From Casuarina equisetifolia (Eukaryota > Streptophyta > Magnoliopsida > Fagales > Casuarinaceae), in NCBI GenBank assembly GCA_028551475.1, contig CM052356.1, positions 23,959,884 to 24,023,883 on the forward strand: a DNA stretch of 64,000 nt, read 5' to 3'. Each line of letters begins with the position of its first letter. The stretch's first letter is position 1. The notes under the pieces were generated by a model. It saw nothing but the letters and a program-made list of their open reading frames with translations. It did no database searches and was not told the DNA's origin. Of the stretch, positions 51,925-64,000 are shown piece by piece. A program made the translations under genes and the position numbers.

Positions 51925-53355
51925 AGCTTCGATAACGTGACCTGGTCCCGGTGCCCAAAAATGGTTATGCGTTAATTTGGCCATCTCAGTTACTGTCTTT
52001 ATATCTTTTCTCATGTTTTTTTTGTTTGTTATATCAGAGTCCATTGCCTATCAATAACTAATTTCCATTCTTTTCTTGTTTTCTTCCTTAATTACGATTG
52101 TCATATTCTTAAATCCTAAATCCTACTTAGGAAATATAGAAGTTTAAAAATTAATTTGTAAATAAATGAGTTTCTATACTTAAGTTCTTAGAGTTAGATA
52201 TGAATTATTTCTTATGATTTTTAACATGATATCAAAATTCAAATTCTTTCTTAACACCCTTATGGATATAATTTGAGTTGAACTACTCTAATAAAGAAAA
52301 ATATTAAATAAATGATGTGAAGTTGTTATCTCACAATACTTAGGAGTTTATTGGAAATCCAAGTTCCGTCTTCCATCCATCACTTGTGAATAAAAGATTT
52401 ATGAAGATCTATGAAAGAAGCATTGTCTCATGCTTGAGCAAAAGGGGCACGTTAAGTCCTTATATGAAAAATATTAAAGCCTAAAAATTAATTTCTAAAG
52501 AAATAGGTTACTACACTTAATATTTTAAAAAATTTTAAAAAATTTTAAAGAAGAAGAGGAAGAAGAGGAATTATGAAAAGAATGGCAATATGTGAAAGTC
52601 GAACTATATTATTCTTACCTAATAAATACAATGAACTATATAAGATAATATAAAATCTACAATAATAAAAAAAAAGGGAGATAATACAATCAAGAAAGGA
52701 AATTGTAAAAACTTACAATTGGGAAAGAAAATTATAGTCTTCTCCACATGAGAATTATCTACAAGAAAACTAGCTCAATGGGCCATAGAGCTTCAATGTG
52801 TTAGTATTCTAAATCTATTAGTTTCTTCTTAATTCTTTGTGCACATTGTGCTTAATTCACTCATGAAAAGATGACGATTCTAAATAAAAAATTTCTTAAA
52901 CAAAAAAAGAGACAAAAAAAGTAACATTTTTTCAAATTTCAGAATTATTTACATATCATTTGAACATAGGAACTATCAATATTTCAATCTCTTCATATTT
53001 TACAATATTGAGGTTTAACTAATTCCCTTTCAAAATTGTGCTGAAATTCTGGCCAAAAACTTTGTGAATTCAATGTTCAAACTTTTAATACCTCTGCAAC
53101 AATAAGCATATTGACAGAAAAACAAATAAAAGATTAAAGGCATGTTATATATCAACTACCTTTTAATTGAAAACTTTGATTGCATTTACTAGTATGGTAG
53201 TGGCATCAACATGTCAATTGGTATGTCTGCACTGAATATTTTCAAGCTCTTATTTATGTTTCACCCTAACCAACGGCTCCTCCATCTTCTGTCATTGCTT
53301 ACAGCTTGGCTATGAAGGCAGAGTTGTAAGATATAAAAATTGTCATTTGAGCTCT
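51925..53355. other. Spacer downstream of the inhibitor gene
   Basis: AT-rich, no gene seen. It ends with gctct (53351-53355), the left target-site copy of the solo LTR. Confidence 0.5.
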
Positions 53356-54630
53356 TGTTCAATGATTTTTAAATGCAAGTGAACATGTCGAACAAGTAAT
53401 ATAATGATAAAGAAAGTATCGTCCCACAAAGATTGGTGATTACTATGCCAACTAATTATTAACGGTGAACAACTCTTAGAATTTATTTAACAAATCCAAA
53501 TTGATAGAGAATAAACTAATCAACTAAATTTAATAAAACTAAATATACAAAATATGTTAAAGTGTCCGATTTCACCATAACTATGAGGTACTAATGTAGA
53601 TTATGTATACTTGCAAGAGGGATAATATCTATGTAATGGTGGAACTTCCTAATTTATTTACTATCCTATGTCTAGGTATAGCAAACCTACTTAGTTCATT
53701 AATTCATTATATTTCTATATGTGAATTGAAACAAACCAAATGCATTAGGATCTATGAACATTCCCAGTTTATAATAAATCTTTCGATTATCTTATCACCA
53801 AAAGCCACACAAACAACATGGTATATGTCTATCCATATTTAATTCATGGTTATATATTATAAGAAGCAATTGCATATTATTACCTCTCAGTCTCAAACAT
53901 GCACATCAAATCATTCAAGTGGTGGCCAATCACTTAAAAGCATTAAGCATAATAATATATAACTCACATAAATAAAATATTTTACAAAACATAATAATCA
54001 TAAGATTCATACCATCATAATTAGGTTACATCGTAGCTCTAACAAAAATAAACTAAAGCATAAAGAAATAATGAGGAAGAATAATAATAGGGAATAAAGA
54101 AGGCATCTTGAATTCAAGAACAAGAAGTCTGTCACCCTTTTTGTCTTCTCTTCATGAAAATCTTGAATTTTTAGCCTTTTTCTTGAGTTGTGCTCAATTT
54201 CCTCCTCCCTCTTTCTTTTGCCTCTTCTCTTATCTTAAATAGGGTTTAGGTTTAGACCTACTCTTATCCTAGTAGAATTGGGTATTAGAGATCTAAAATA
54301 ATTGGGTTTTGAACTCCTAATTTAATTAGGCTTTGAACTCCTAATATGATTAGGTTTTCTAATTGTTTACAAAAACTCAATAACAATAAAATATAATAAC
54401 AATCATTCAAAGCCTAAGCCCATCTTGACTCTCTTAATCTTGATATTACGATTTTGCCACACAATAAGCATCATGCTCTCCATGTTCATCTCTTTTCTCC
54501 TTGCCTTCTTGTGCTACATAAACAAGATAAATTTAAGTAAATAAAGAGGAGTTTAAATATTTTTTCACAATTATTAAAGTTATTTATTGCCTAAAATAGA
54601 TAAAATAACTCTATAAAAATAGAGTTATCA
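53356..54630 (-). mobile_element. Solo LTR, Ty3/gypsy (Tat/Ogre-like)
   Basis: 1275 bp, starting TGTTCAATGA and ending AGAGTTATCA on the plus strand, with perfect 5-bp duplications gctct at 53351-53355 and 54631-54635. In element orientation it begins TGATAACTC... and closes with ...ggacgatactttctttatc...acttgcatttaaaaatcattgaaca, phrases I associate with Tat/Ogre-type LTRs in many plants (from memory). No internal region or second LTR is near. Confidence 0.8.
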
Positions 54631-54635
54631 GCTCT

Positions 54636-56768
54636 ACATGTAATTAAACATCTATTAGCTCATGTGCTTGTTTCTTGGATCTTGCCCTCCCATAACGCCA
54701 ACCACAAGAAGAACTGATAGATGCCCGGCAACTATAGCCCCCTTAGCCATTAGTTTTGATCTTGATCGAGTCTTGATTCCTCTATTAAATCAACGTGCTT
54801 TTAATGTATAAATTAATTGCTGTGAGGCCCGTACGAAGACGGCACGGACTTCTAGGGCATTTTAATTGCCTCAAAATCTTGAAGAAAACCCCATACAAGA
54901 AGTATGCAAGCAAAGAAAGCCAACGCAACCCTTCAAGCAACAACACAAGGTATCTAAGAGCTGAAAGCATTAGAAGAAAGATCCAACACTCAGAAATCAA
55001 TAGTTCCTCGTGTTTTACCTTGGAATAGGTTTGTTTCTCTTTTTATGCCAAATCCCATAGATAGCAACACGTGGCATACTAAATAATGACTTAGGCCTGA
55101 TCTTGTGCGCTATCAAATGAGCTTTGACTTTTACAGAAAATCAGGACATCTTTTCTCTACAATTATTTTAATTAAAGAAAGATGTTTAAAATCTTAAAAT
55201 TTGTGATAACACGAATACAACATATCCAGACTTATTCTTCCCACAGTAAATTGCAGAGGAGGTTTGAAGTGGTCCTGATAAGACCTCCTTGGTACACCCC
55301 AAGACCAGAAGGCGACGTGCATGGGAGAGTTTGTGCAGCGTGGAGGCCAAGGAGAAGCAGCATCCATGGGAAAAACACAAAAACACCAGAAGGAAAGAGA
55401 CCCGTCAGCAAGCGTACCGTTGCCGTATGGGATGCGTCATATACGTTGGCCGCGTACATCCACAACACGCACATTAATAGAAGTCTGGCTGACCCCGGTC
55501 GAAGTGCCCCAACGCTCCCATCACCAAGATGTTCCTTTCAAGCAAAGCCCTGTTTTTGAGGCTCGCCCTGGACGCTGAACAATGACAGAGTGCAGGCACA
55601 AAAGTTATGAATATTTATTTTCTCCTTATCGCTGGAGCACATCTCATCACCATCCCATCATCTTTCGCCCGCAGACGCAGCTCCCCAGAAGGAAGTCTAA
55701 CCCTCTCAGTTGAACATAATATTGCACCATTCCAGAGGGCATCGCGCTAAAAGCCAAGCGCCCTCTCCGTGGGGATTCCCAAAAACGCCAGAAAAAGAAA
55801 ACAGAGAGAAACAGAGTGACAGAGTGACAGAGTGACAGAGTGACAGAGCGAGAGACGAAGAACAGGACTCTCGGTAGGGAGAGGTCCTCGTGAGGAAAAT
55901 GTAGAAAAAATCACCCATGATTCTTTCTATGCCTGGGGAGTGCCTCTTAGTACTACGCGACTGTTGCGGGTGTGAAAACTCCTGTTTCTTCTTGTTCTTC
56001 CCTTGACTGCTTCATCTTCTAAGATGGCCTAAACCAGATTCGAACTCATATTTTTAACCCTTGTATTTTTTGAACTTGGGGTTAAATGTGGTTAATAATG
56101 CTTTGTAGCTAATGTTTTCAAACAGTCATGAACAAGATAAAGCTACACACTTCCCAACATCTGGAGAACATTTGGTAGGTGTTGAAAAAAGTCTCGGACA
56201 AATTATTTGTCTGTGAAGTATCTCCCCTGTATATATACCTAAACGAATAAATACGTATCCTACAAGGTCTACAAGCCTCATGAATTGCACCCGGCGTTCA
56301 CAGATTGGAAGCCACATCCATTTCTAGAATGTCAGGATATCTGCTTTCCTTGGTGCATAGAGAACATTTCACTTTACTTAAAAGCACATACAATAAATAA
56401 ACCCGGCTGATTTGTTTGCACTCGCCCTCAGTTCGATTGGAGAGTGAAGTAGACGCACTTGACGAAAGAGACTCGGATGGATAACAGATAGATATGAGCG
56501 CGGGGGGAAGGGGGGGTGTTGGGAAACTAAAATCCCAAGTCAGAAAGCAGTAATAAAAAGCCTGTTGCCTAAAATTATAAATAAAGGAGCCGTACTGATA
56601 CGCTATCCTGTTCTTAAAGATACCTGAAAGATTTTCTTCCCTCCGCTGCAAGCGCCCTGCTCTTCTTCTTCTTCTCGAACCAAAATTTCTTCCGTTCTGC
56701 TTTCTCTGAAGTTAGAATCTTTAAAAAGACAGAAGGGGGTACAGATAGAACGCAGAAAAAGAAAAAGA
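54636..56768. other. Upstream region of the PAN gene
   Basis: No other gene is supported; overlapping open frames at 55182-55578 look like chance in a GC-richer patch. A tandem 8-bp repeat (agagtgac, about 5 copies) lies at 55811-55848, and a CT-rich leader precedes the start codon. Confidence 0.5.
55811..55848 (+). repeat. 8-bp tandem repeat upstream of PAN
   Basis: About five head-to-tail copies of agagtgac, roughly 0.95 kb before the PAN start codon. Confidence 0.75.
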
Positions 56769-59700
56769 ATGCAGAGCTTCAAGGCTGCTCCATCTAACCC
56801 CCAAGTCTATGGCCATTCATCGTACTTCCACAGGTATATCGCTCTCTTGTCTCTTTTCTCTTTCTTTTTTATTTTTCGGCTTTTGTCTTCGAGTTGGTGA
56901 GTGGTTTTTGTTCAGCAAGTTTTGTATTTTGGTGTGACAAAGTGTTTTGTAAAACAAGGTATCTCTATTTCTACTTCTGAAACAGAGGAGATGGAAGTGG
57001 GAGAGACCAGACGCATTTTACGGATCTTGGAGAGCTTGAACAATCCGCTGCTGCCTTTCATGACGATGATGCTGTTGATTTAAGCCCAAGTATTCTCTTT
57101 CTACGCTGTCTCTTTGTAGGGAGTACATTATTTTTCTTATTTCATTCGTTCTTTCTGGAAAAAGTTTATTTTCTCCAACCACTTCTAACATTAAAAAATT
57201 CATTGTAGCCTCAATCTTCAATGTTAAACCGGTCAGTGTTGCTGTTCTTCCCTGTAGCCCGCACTTTGGAACCTTGAACACGGTACTCATTCCTTCCAAC
57301 TTCTCTAGAGGCATATATAACTTTTAGAGGAGTATATTATCCAGTTTCGATGCCTTATTGATTGATGCTTTGGGATTGTCTTGGATGCCTCGTGTGCTTG
57401 TGTAGAGCATTGGTTGTGTGGACACAGGACAGCAATTCATGTACCAGAAGGGGGCGATCATGACTGTTGCAAAGCTAAACGAGCACCATATTGAGAACTG
57501 GGGAGAGTCAGGCATGGCCGCAGACACCAGTCAACAGACCGACACTTCCACAGACGTTGACACGGATGATAAAAACCAAGTGGGTGTCTGTTTCTTCTAC
57601 CTGTTCTCTGATTAACATTCTTGGACTACGAATCTTTCGGCTTAGTGATGGTCCAGCTTAGGATCGATGGCTTTATTGTTTGAGCTCATCCTTCAATATT
57701 CGCCGTAGAATTTTGCTTTCAATTTGTACTTTCGCTGTATGTTTTGTGGAGCTGATATCTTTTTAGTACGTTTTGTGGGTTTTTTTTTCATCTGTGTTCC
57801 CATACTTAGAACATCATAACCTAAATTAGCCGACAATCCTCGGCAGATGGTTATCTGACTATCCTAATTTGTGGTTCTCCTGGAATATTAAAGGCTGGCT
57901 TGGTGAAAATATTGAAACTGTAATGTGGCAAGGATGACAGATGATGTACTGCAGTTAAGCTATTTACTTTTGAGGTTATAAACTTTCTTGGTTTGGAACT
58001 GCTGATGGTGAATCTCGTTTCTGTTTTAGTTTCATGGACATTATAGCGGAGCACTTGTGGCCGTTGATTCCGTGGATCAATCTAGGGCTAAAGCTGGCGA
58101 CCAAAAGGTTAGTGACAGTAATGTTACTCCGGTAGTTGGCGGACATTATCCAGTTTTTCATTGAGAGGTTTGTTAAATTTACCATCTGTTGATCTAAAAC
58201 ATTAAATTGATTCTGAGACATACATTCGTCAAGTTGAGGAGTAATATTACTTCTTATTTGTATATTATTTTGCATAACCTGTTTCAAAAGTTCAAATTTT
58301 GAGAAAAAGATGAGCTTAATCATGTAGGTTATATCCACTTGGTTCACATTAATAATGCGTTATTTTCTGTGCTCTATCTCAATTAGACACTTAGAAGGCT
58401 GGCTCAAAATCGAGAAGCTGCAAGGAAGAGTCGCTTAAGAAAGAAAGTAATTCCTCTATGCTAGTCTCTGATATTCTCTTTACACTGGAGTAAGGAAGTT
58501 TTACTTTGCAAGTGATGCATTTGTGTTATATTGCCCCTGGACGTATGTGGCTCCCCCACATATTTATTAGTTTGATCTATGAAAGCTCAGATGCTTTTCT
58601 TCCAACTCTCAAGTTTAACTATTTGGAGTGTTATGCTTTGCTTTTTGGTTACACTTCTAGGTTCCCAACTATTTCTATCGTAGCTTAATATCTTGTGTTA
58701 GTGATTGACGTATTATGTGATATAACTTTGAGTTACTTAAGTGTCTCGGTTTTTAATTAATCTGACTCATCATTGTAAGCAGTGTGTGGAGAGAGATGTT
58801 AAAAGCACTTTCTTGACTGTTGTACGATTTTTAAATTATTTTTGCCTTGATGAAGACAAACTATTTCAGTTTATGTCATGATGTTCAAAATTTAATCAAA
58901 AACCATTTTTAATATGATCATTCATTATCTTTACCGGTTGGTGGTTCTCTTTTTCACTAATCAACACTTGGCTCTTGTCTTTTTTCTTCTCATATTATTA
59001 GGTTAGCCGTTGGTAAGAGTGATGCCATGCTAGGTGTCTCTCTGAATTTAGTTATTTTTCCACTTTCATTATAGGTGATACACTTATTTTATAAACGGAA
59101 CATATTTGGATCATTTTGGCATATTTTGGCTTTGGATAGGCATATGTCCAGCAGCTAGAGAGTAGTCGAATCAGGCTTACACAGCTAGAGCAAGAGCTCC
59201 AACGAGCACAACAGCAGGTGCAACTAGTTTATATGTTTAAATACATTTGTTGGGTGGGTTGGGCCTTCGCTTTATTGTATTCCCAGTGCTAACTTTGAGT
59301 CTTCTTTCTTGGTCTTGATGTTATGACACAGGGCATTTTCATTGCAGGTGGATTTTCAGGGGATTCTAGTCGGTCAGGGGTTGGGAATGGTGAGGGATTT
59401 TCCGGTTCATTTGTATTAATTCATCGTTGGCTAATACAGAAATGGTGTTGCTCTGATCCGGCAATATCTGGTCTTTTATTATTCTTCAGGTGCTGTAGCC
59501 TTTGACATGGAGTATGCGCGCTGGATTGATGAGCATCAAAGGCTGATCAATGATCTAAGATCGGCTGTGAACTCTCATGTGGGTGATAATGAATTGCATA
59601 TTCTTGTTGAGGGTGTGATGGCACATTTCGATGAAATTTTCAGGCTAAAGAGCATTGGTACAAAGGCTGATGTGTTCCATATGCTTTCTGGTATGTGGAA

Positions 59701-60400
59701 AACGCCTGCTGAAAGGTGTTTCATGTGGTTAGGAGGATTCCGTTCATCTGAACTTCTCAAGGTCATCTATATATGTATCTTATGATGGTTTTAGATGCAT
59801 AAATGTCAACTTTCCTGTACTGACTGTACAGAAACTAACGTTGTCGATTATTTGTATAAATTCTCTTTTTGAAAATTCAGATACTCGGAAACCAGCTTGA
59901 ACCTTTGACAGATCAACAGTTGATGGGTATATACAATTTGCAGCAATCCTCTCAACAGGCTGAAGATGCCCTGTCCCAAGGGATGGAAGCTTTGCAACAG
60001 TCTCTGCTAGAGACACTTTCTTCGACCTGTTTGGGGCCGGCTTGTTCTGGAAATGTTGCAGACTACATGGGTCAAATGGCAATTGCAATGGGCAAGCTTG
60101 CAACACTAGAGAATTTCCTGCACCAAGTAACCAACCTATCCTCACACATCATATGCTTAAAATCACAAGAACTCTCTCTTCTCCATGTAAAAGCAAATTA
60201 ATACAGTTTAGGAGAATTTGTAACTATAAACCGTGTAATTTCTTTCTTGCTAGGCTGACCTTTTGAGACAGCAAACTCTGCAACAAATGCATCGAATTTT
60301 GACTACTCGTCAAGCTGCACGGGCACTGCTTGTTATCAGTGATTACATCACTCGTCTCCGGGCACTCGGTTCACTATGGTTAGCCCGTCCCAGAGAATGA
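56769..60400 (+). CDS. PAN: PERIANTHIA (PAN/TGA8)-type bZIP transcription factor
   Basis: A clade of TGA bZIP factors; Arabidopsis PAN sets floral organ number and acts in meristems. Exons: 56769-56833, 56986-57089, 57209-57282, 57406-57579, 58030-58107, 58387-58446, 59140-59217, 59332-59389, 59490-59761, 59881-60126 and 60254-60400. Total 1356 nt, 451 aa, one frame. The start MQSFKAAPSNPQVYGHSSYF parallels the Arabidopsis start MQSSFK. Then a PAN-type N-terminal extension with TSQQTDTSTDVDTDDKNQ; the basic region RRLAQNREAARKSRLRKK (N and R of the N-x7-R rule present); the leucine zipper AYVQQLESSRIRLTQLEQEL; and the DOG1/TGA domain (YARWIDEHQRLINDLR, GMWKTPAERCFMWLGGFRSS, LTDQQLMGIYNLQQSSQQAE, LLRQQTLQQMHRILTTRQAA), ending LGSLWLARPRE. 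The DOG1 domain binds partners such as glutaredoxins in this family. No breaks. Confidence 0.96.
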
Positions 60401-61383
60401 CATTGGTGTTCCGCAGGATCCTACCTTAGGACTTCTCGAGAAAGCATCTTCAGCGATTTTGCAATGGATGATGGAGAAAATGATAATGTGGACTGGGCCA
60501 AGAAATTGCTGTCCGTTGCTAGTTTTCTAATATAGCATTGGTCACAGGTAGAAGATTCGCTCTTGGGTTGTGGAATTGTTTATTGTCATCATACACTGAG
60601 TAGTGTTTTAGCGGTGGATATCTTAAATTTTTGTAGTTGAGTCCTGTTAGTTATGGATGGTAAGACCAAATAATGCAAGTGTTCTTATCATGTGCCACTA
60701 GTTAAAAAATGTTTAATTCTATAGCCAACTAATCTTTTTCTTCTTTCTTTTCAAAATTCCTAAATTATGAGTCAATCTTATATAGTGGGAGAGGAAATGC
60801 TCACTCGTGATCATCTCTTCCATTTTCTGAAGGAAATGATTCTTGTTAATCTGCTGCTGCATCACGAGATAAGCGTAAACTATTCTATAATCACCAAAAG
60901 TAAGCTTTACATCCTATGTAGCGTACTAATTAAAAAAGCTTTCTCTTGCTTCCACTGAGAGGCAACTAAGAGCAAATCATTCCATTGAAGTTCCAAAATG
61001 GGAGAATCTGGAATAATTTGGTGAAATAATCTGGGTTGACTTGTAAAATGGAAAGGTGCAGCCATTTTGGTGGCCAATACAAGATTGCATCAAAAGCGAA
61101 CCTCTTGCCATAAATTCCCTACTCGGATAATATATAATTTGCTATAAAGCCTTATTGTTCATTCACTTCTGCAGCAGTCTGTATATTTTGAGCACCTAAG
61201 AATTCCGAACCGCGCTGTGGCTAGTACATTGTGATTGTAGTCTCACCTTACCGGCGGATTTAATACTTTCTTAAAGAAGATGCAGCGCAAGTTCACCTAC
61301 ACTTGTTATCCACTCGTTTGTATGTTCTTCTCTCTTCTTTCTTCCTTCCTGCAAAACGTGATGAAAACGTTAGGGACAAACAT
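60401..61383. other. Spacer downstream of PAN
   Basis: PAN 3' UTR, then AT-rich spacer between two converging genes. Nothing else recognised. Confidence 0.5.
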
Positions 61384-61797
61384 TCAGAACAAAGTCGCCT
61401 GTTTATTCACTGGATGAAAGGAGGACCTACGTGACTTATAATGTCCTCTGGATTTGGTAATGTGAGGGATAAACACCCCGGTTCCATTCCCGTTTCTCCA
61501 CAGATTCACAAGCCATGCTGGGACTGTGTCACTCTTCTCCATTTCCCACCAGTTGAAATAGCTTCCGGGCTGCAGTACGGGAGGGCAAGCGCTGGTGGTT
61601 AAGCTGCTTGAGCTTCTTTTGGGAGCATAAAAGGAGTTTCCGGGTCTGCCTTTTTGGAAATCTTCATCGTCGTCCGCTGTCAAAAGCAAGAGCTGTCTTC
61701 TAATTTCGACGTAGATAACATCATTGCTGTCTTCACCTTCAAGTACAACGCGGCGGTCTGCTTCCATTTTTGGTTGGCGACTCCGCTCAAATGCCAT
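61384..61797 (-). CDS. Small protein of unknown function
   Basis: Single-exon frame of 137 aa on the minus strand with protein-like composition. It starts MAFERSRQPKMEADRRVV (a second Met at residue 11 is an alternative start). Then an acidic stretch with VIYVEIRRQLLLLTADDDEDF, a Ser-rich middle, a conserved-looking FNWWEMEK...AWLVNLW, and a basic end GTGVFIPHITKSRGHYKSRR. I do not recognise a named domain; the GTGVFIP...KSR ending resembles small plant-specific nuclear or cytosolic proteins, but this is an impression only. No signal peptide or membrane segment. A TATA-like ctatttataat (minus strand, about 61865-61875) sits 70-80 bp upstream, which supports a real gene. Confidence 0.65.
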   Translation of the reverse strand: MAFERSRQPKMEADRRVVLEGEDSNDVIYVEIRRQLLLLTADDDEDFQKGRPGNSFYAPKRSSSSLTTSACPPVLQPGSYFNWWEMEKSDTVPAWLVNLWRNGNGTGVFIPHITKSRGHYKSRRSSFHPVNKQATLF

Positions 61798-62916
61798 TAA
61801 TGAGCAGAAGTGGAGACGTGGGCTTTGGTTTGATTGTTTGTTTATCGAACTAGTCTAAGGATGATTATAAATAGATGGAGAACTTGGGAATAGTACTATG
61901 TTTGAGTCAATGTTATTGGTTCATGGATGCTGGATTGGCTAAAGCTTCCAAATGGATCAAAGTCCTAATAATATGCCTAGTTTTGTACGTTAGTCCATGT
62001 ATATATCTGACAAGGACCGTTAATTTATGCTTCAAGCTTAACTCTAACAAAGCCAAATGGATGAGAATGACCTGGATGCAGATTCCTTGACATCCTTCTT
62101 GACCTATTCAATGAATGTGGCCGCACCTGCTTGAGTTATCACAGATGATACTCTTCAAATCAGGAATTGGGATCCTTTCTGCTTAAGTAGCAGGTAAAAC
62201 GCCAGTTTAGAGTATCATATGCCGTAGGGAGGAATAGAAAAGTCTCACCTGATTGAAAATTCAGCTTTTCCAAGCTACGGACGGTGTTGTTTAAACCTTA
62301 AAAGAGTTGACTGGTCATCAATACACAATTGAGTGAAACGTTAAGGTTAGGATTTAGAGCGTCAGCAGAAAGCTTAACAAATGAAAAGTCAAAGAGCTTC
62401 ATCAATTTGGGAAATGTCGACATCACCGAGCATCATTTGCCAAGTAAATTATGGGATGTCATCCTTTCCCCCGTAGTTTCTTTTGTTAAATTAATGGGGG
62501 ATAGTTTAAGCTTTATTTTGAGGATGGATTATTAAATCTTCGGCTCTATTTTATTGCTACTGTAAAATGGGCCCATGTTTTTAAGATCAAAATCCCAGGT
62601 ACAAGGAATCAGACACACCGGTGAAAGCGTGGGCCTAGATGTCGTGGGAGTGGCTAAGTGATTTCATTGTGCACCATTTCAAAGGTTAGATCTCGTGGGA
62701 GCATAAATAATCATGAAAAGAAGTAGATTAAGCCATGATGGTGACACCCATGAATCTAAATCATCATGAACTACGCCGTGACAGTTTTGTGAATCTAGCG
62801 TGCAATCTAGAAATCAATTGGTTTGTCAAACATCCATGATTTTCTTGCTTTAAGGACTTGTTTCTTGTTAAGGCCCCCTAGAAACAAAGGAATGGATGAA
62901 TAGCTTTGATGCTTTT
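61798..62916. other. Spacer left of the short solo LTR
   Basis: Upstream region of the small minus-strand gene, then unassigned sequence. Ends with ctttt (62912-62916), the left target-site copy of the next element. Confidence 0.5.
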
Positions 62917-63208
62917 TGTTGGGAATTTGCCGGCACAATCCCTCCAAAAGAGATCAAAGTAGGCAAAAAACACACACGCTAACATGAGATTTGAAGGATT
63001 CGGACCAACAATGTCTTACTCCTTCTTTTTTTTATTAAAAGATTTAACTATTATAATTTTAATTTTTTGATAAAAAAAGACTAAGAATCTCTCTCAATCA
63101 TAATTTTATAATATTCTACAAATAATCCAACACTTAATCATTAATATTATTACTTAAATTCTTTTATATTATGCAAAACTCTTTTGAAAATTTGAGTCGC
63201 ATCCAACA
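62917..63208 (+). mobile_element. Short solo LTR (292 bp)
   Basis: Starts TGTTGGGAAT, ends GCATCCAACA, flanked by perfect 5-bp duplications ctttt (62912-62916 and 63209-63213). The first 90 bp (gggaatttgccggcaca... ttcgga) look like the start of a plant Copia or TRIM LTR. No coding capacity. Orientation is uncertain because both ends match TG...CA. Confidence 0.75.
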
Positions 63209-63519
63209 CTTTTAAGCAACTAACATTGATCCAGATTTCTTGTGACAATTTCATGCCCATTGGAGTTGTGGTGGGGTAGGAAAGAAGCATTCCGTTTACT
63301 GGTCGAACCAAATGCAGAAATACGAATCCCAGAGTAAAGATCAGCCGGGGGAATCAGATTTTGACACATCCCAATGTTAAAATCCTTAAAATTGGATCAA
63401 CGGTTGACCAACCGCTCATACACGAACAGACACGTTCATTCCATGACACTGTTGCTCTTTAGTTGGAACGCATAGTGACTTCAAAAGCCAACTGACACAC
63501 AATCTCTGGTTCTTCAACT

Positions 63520-63700
63520 ATGAATCCTGACGTCGAGGTGTCATCCCCTCAGGCAGCATTGGCGCCGCCTCAGCCGCCAGTGGGTGACCTGACAAACCAA
63601 ACAGATCCTGCAATACCATCTACCAACTCTAACTTTAATTCACATCCTCCAGAAGCGTGGTCGTCTGGACTCTGCGATTGTTGCAATGATGTTAGCAGCT
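63520..63700 (+). CDS. PLAC8-domain (PCR/cell-number-regulator type) protein, first exon
   Basis: Starts MNPDVEVSSPQAALAPPQPP, a Pro-rich head, then PEAWSSGLCDCCNDVSSC split by a gtaagt donor at 63701. The W-s-S-G-L-C-D-C-C-x-D-V motif is the usual beginning of the PLAC8 domain of plant cadmium-resistance/cell-number-regulator proteins, followed in the family by a CCLTxxCPC segment that would lie in exon 2. Exon 2 is not convincingly present before the window end (64000), so the gene is partial here. These are small plasma-membrane proteins linked to metal transport or organ size. From memory, a PLAC8 gene (At1g68630) lies beside PAN in Arabidopsis. The short solo LTR sits about 310 bp upstream of the start. 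Confidence 0.75.
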
Positions 63701-64000
63701 GTAAGTGCAAATTGGACGCATGACAGTGTCCTTTTCCCCACGCTTCATAGGACTATTTTAGTTTTTGTATTTCACAGGAATTACACTTTGTTGTTATTAA
63801 CTCTGTTGCTATCATTTCTGATATTAGTATCCAAATCCCATCAAGACATGTCGAAACTTTATACCATGATTATCGTTTTGGATGGTCTTCTTTGCCACGG
63901 ACAACAATGATGAGAATAGGTCTTAGGATGGTGATGATGATTCTTGGTCGGAAGCCTTTGTTACTGCAATATTTGCGTAGTCATGTCCTTCGCCCAAACA

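Noticed and set aside
55182-55578. Overlapping frames on both strands upstream of PAN
   Set aside because: Arg/His/Pro-rich frames in a locally GC-richer spacer, with no conserved motif.
56036-56060. Minus-strand gagttcgaatc near 56045 as a tRNA or SINE B-box
   Set aside because: No A-box at proper distance and no tRNA fold.
63940-64000. Possible PLAC8 exon 2 at the window end after tttgcgtag
   Set aside because: The 20-odd bases after the AG do not give the expected CCLTxxCPC continuation in the frame left by exon 1.

Overview
This is plant nuclear DNA from a eudicot, most likely a woody rosid (the species cannot be told). The genes are rich in introns with GT-AG ends, the spacers are AT-rich, and LTR-retrotransposon remains lie between genes. 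Seven host genes could be read exon by exon with the frame kept throughout, and two more run off the window edges or are partial.

Order from left to right: the 3' end of Mediator subunit MED25 (+, 1395-2381); a lysine/histidine-type amino-acid transporter (+, 4114-7377); a GDT1/UPF0016 cation transporter, copy A (-, 11900-15309); a 13-kb island of nested LTR elements (16.05-28.76 kb); GDT1 copy B (-, 32745-36608); an intronless nepenthesin-like aspartic protease (+, 39320-40771); a choline-transporter-like (SLC44/CTL) membrane protein (+, 42307-47080); a small invertase/pectin-methylesterase inhibitor (+, 51412-51924); a PERIANTHIA-type TGA bZIP factor (+, 56769-60400); a short unidentified gene (-, 61384-61797); and the first exon of a PLAC8-type gene (+, 63520 onwards).

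The gene order MED25 - LHT - GDT1 - aspartyl protease - CTL is, from memory, the order of Arabidopsis At1g25540 to At1g25500. PAN and a PLAC8 gene sit beside the other Arabidopsis GDT1 paralogue (At1g68650/68640/68630). The window therefore looks like the unfractionated version of a segment that Arabidopsis keeps as two complementary halves. The genes are neighbours by descent; nothing suggests a shared pathway.

The main local event is a tandem duplication. About 8.42-15.75 kb and 28.95-37.07 kb are diverged copies of one block, each with an open 12-exon GDT1 gene encoding 229 aa (about 86% identical by eye). A relic of two LHT exons at 15.77-15.96 kb shows that the repeated unit also contained LHT. 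Retroelements then filled the gap: a gag-only LTR element, a 1.6-kb solo LTR nested in its right LTR, and a young, nearly complete Copia element (7.8 kb, LTRs about 1.4% different). Further solo LTRs (53.36-54.63 and 62.92-63.21 kb) and a TRIM (8.72-9.08 kb) are supported by target-site duplications, and the TRIM also by an empty site in the paralogous block. I found no sign of a new biological system. The most interesting points are the duplicated GDT1 pair with an altered signature motif in copy A, and the ancestral-like gene order.
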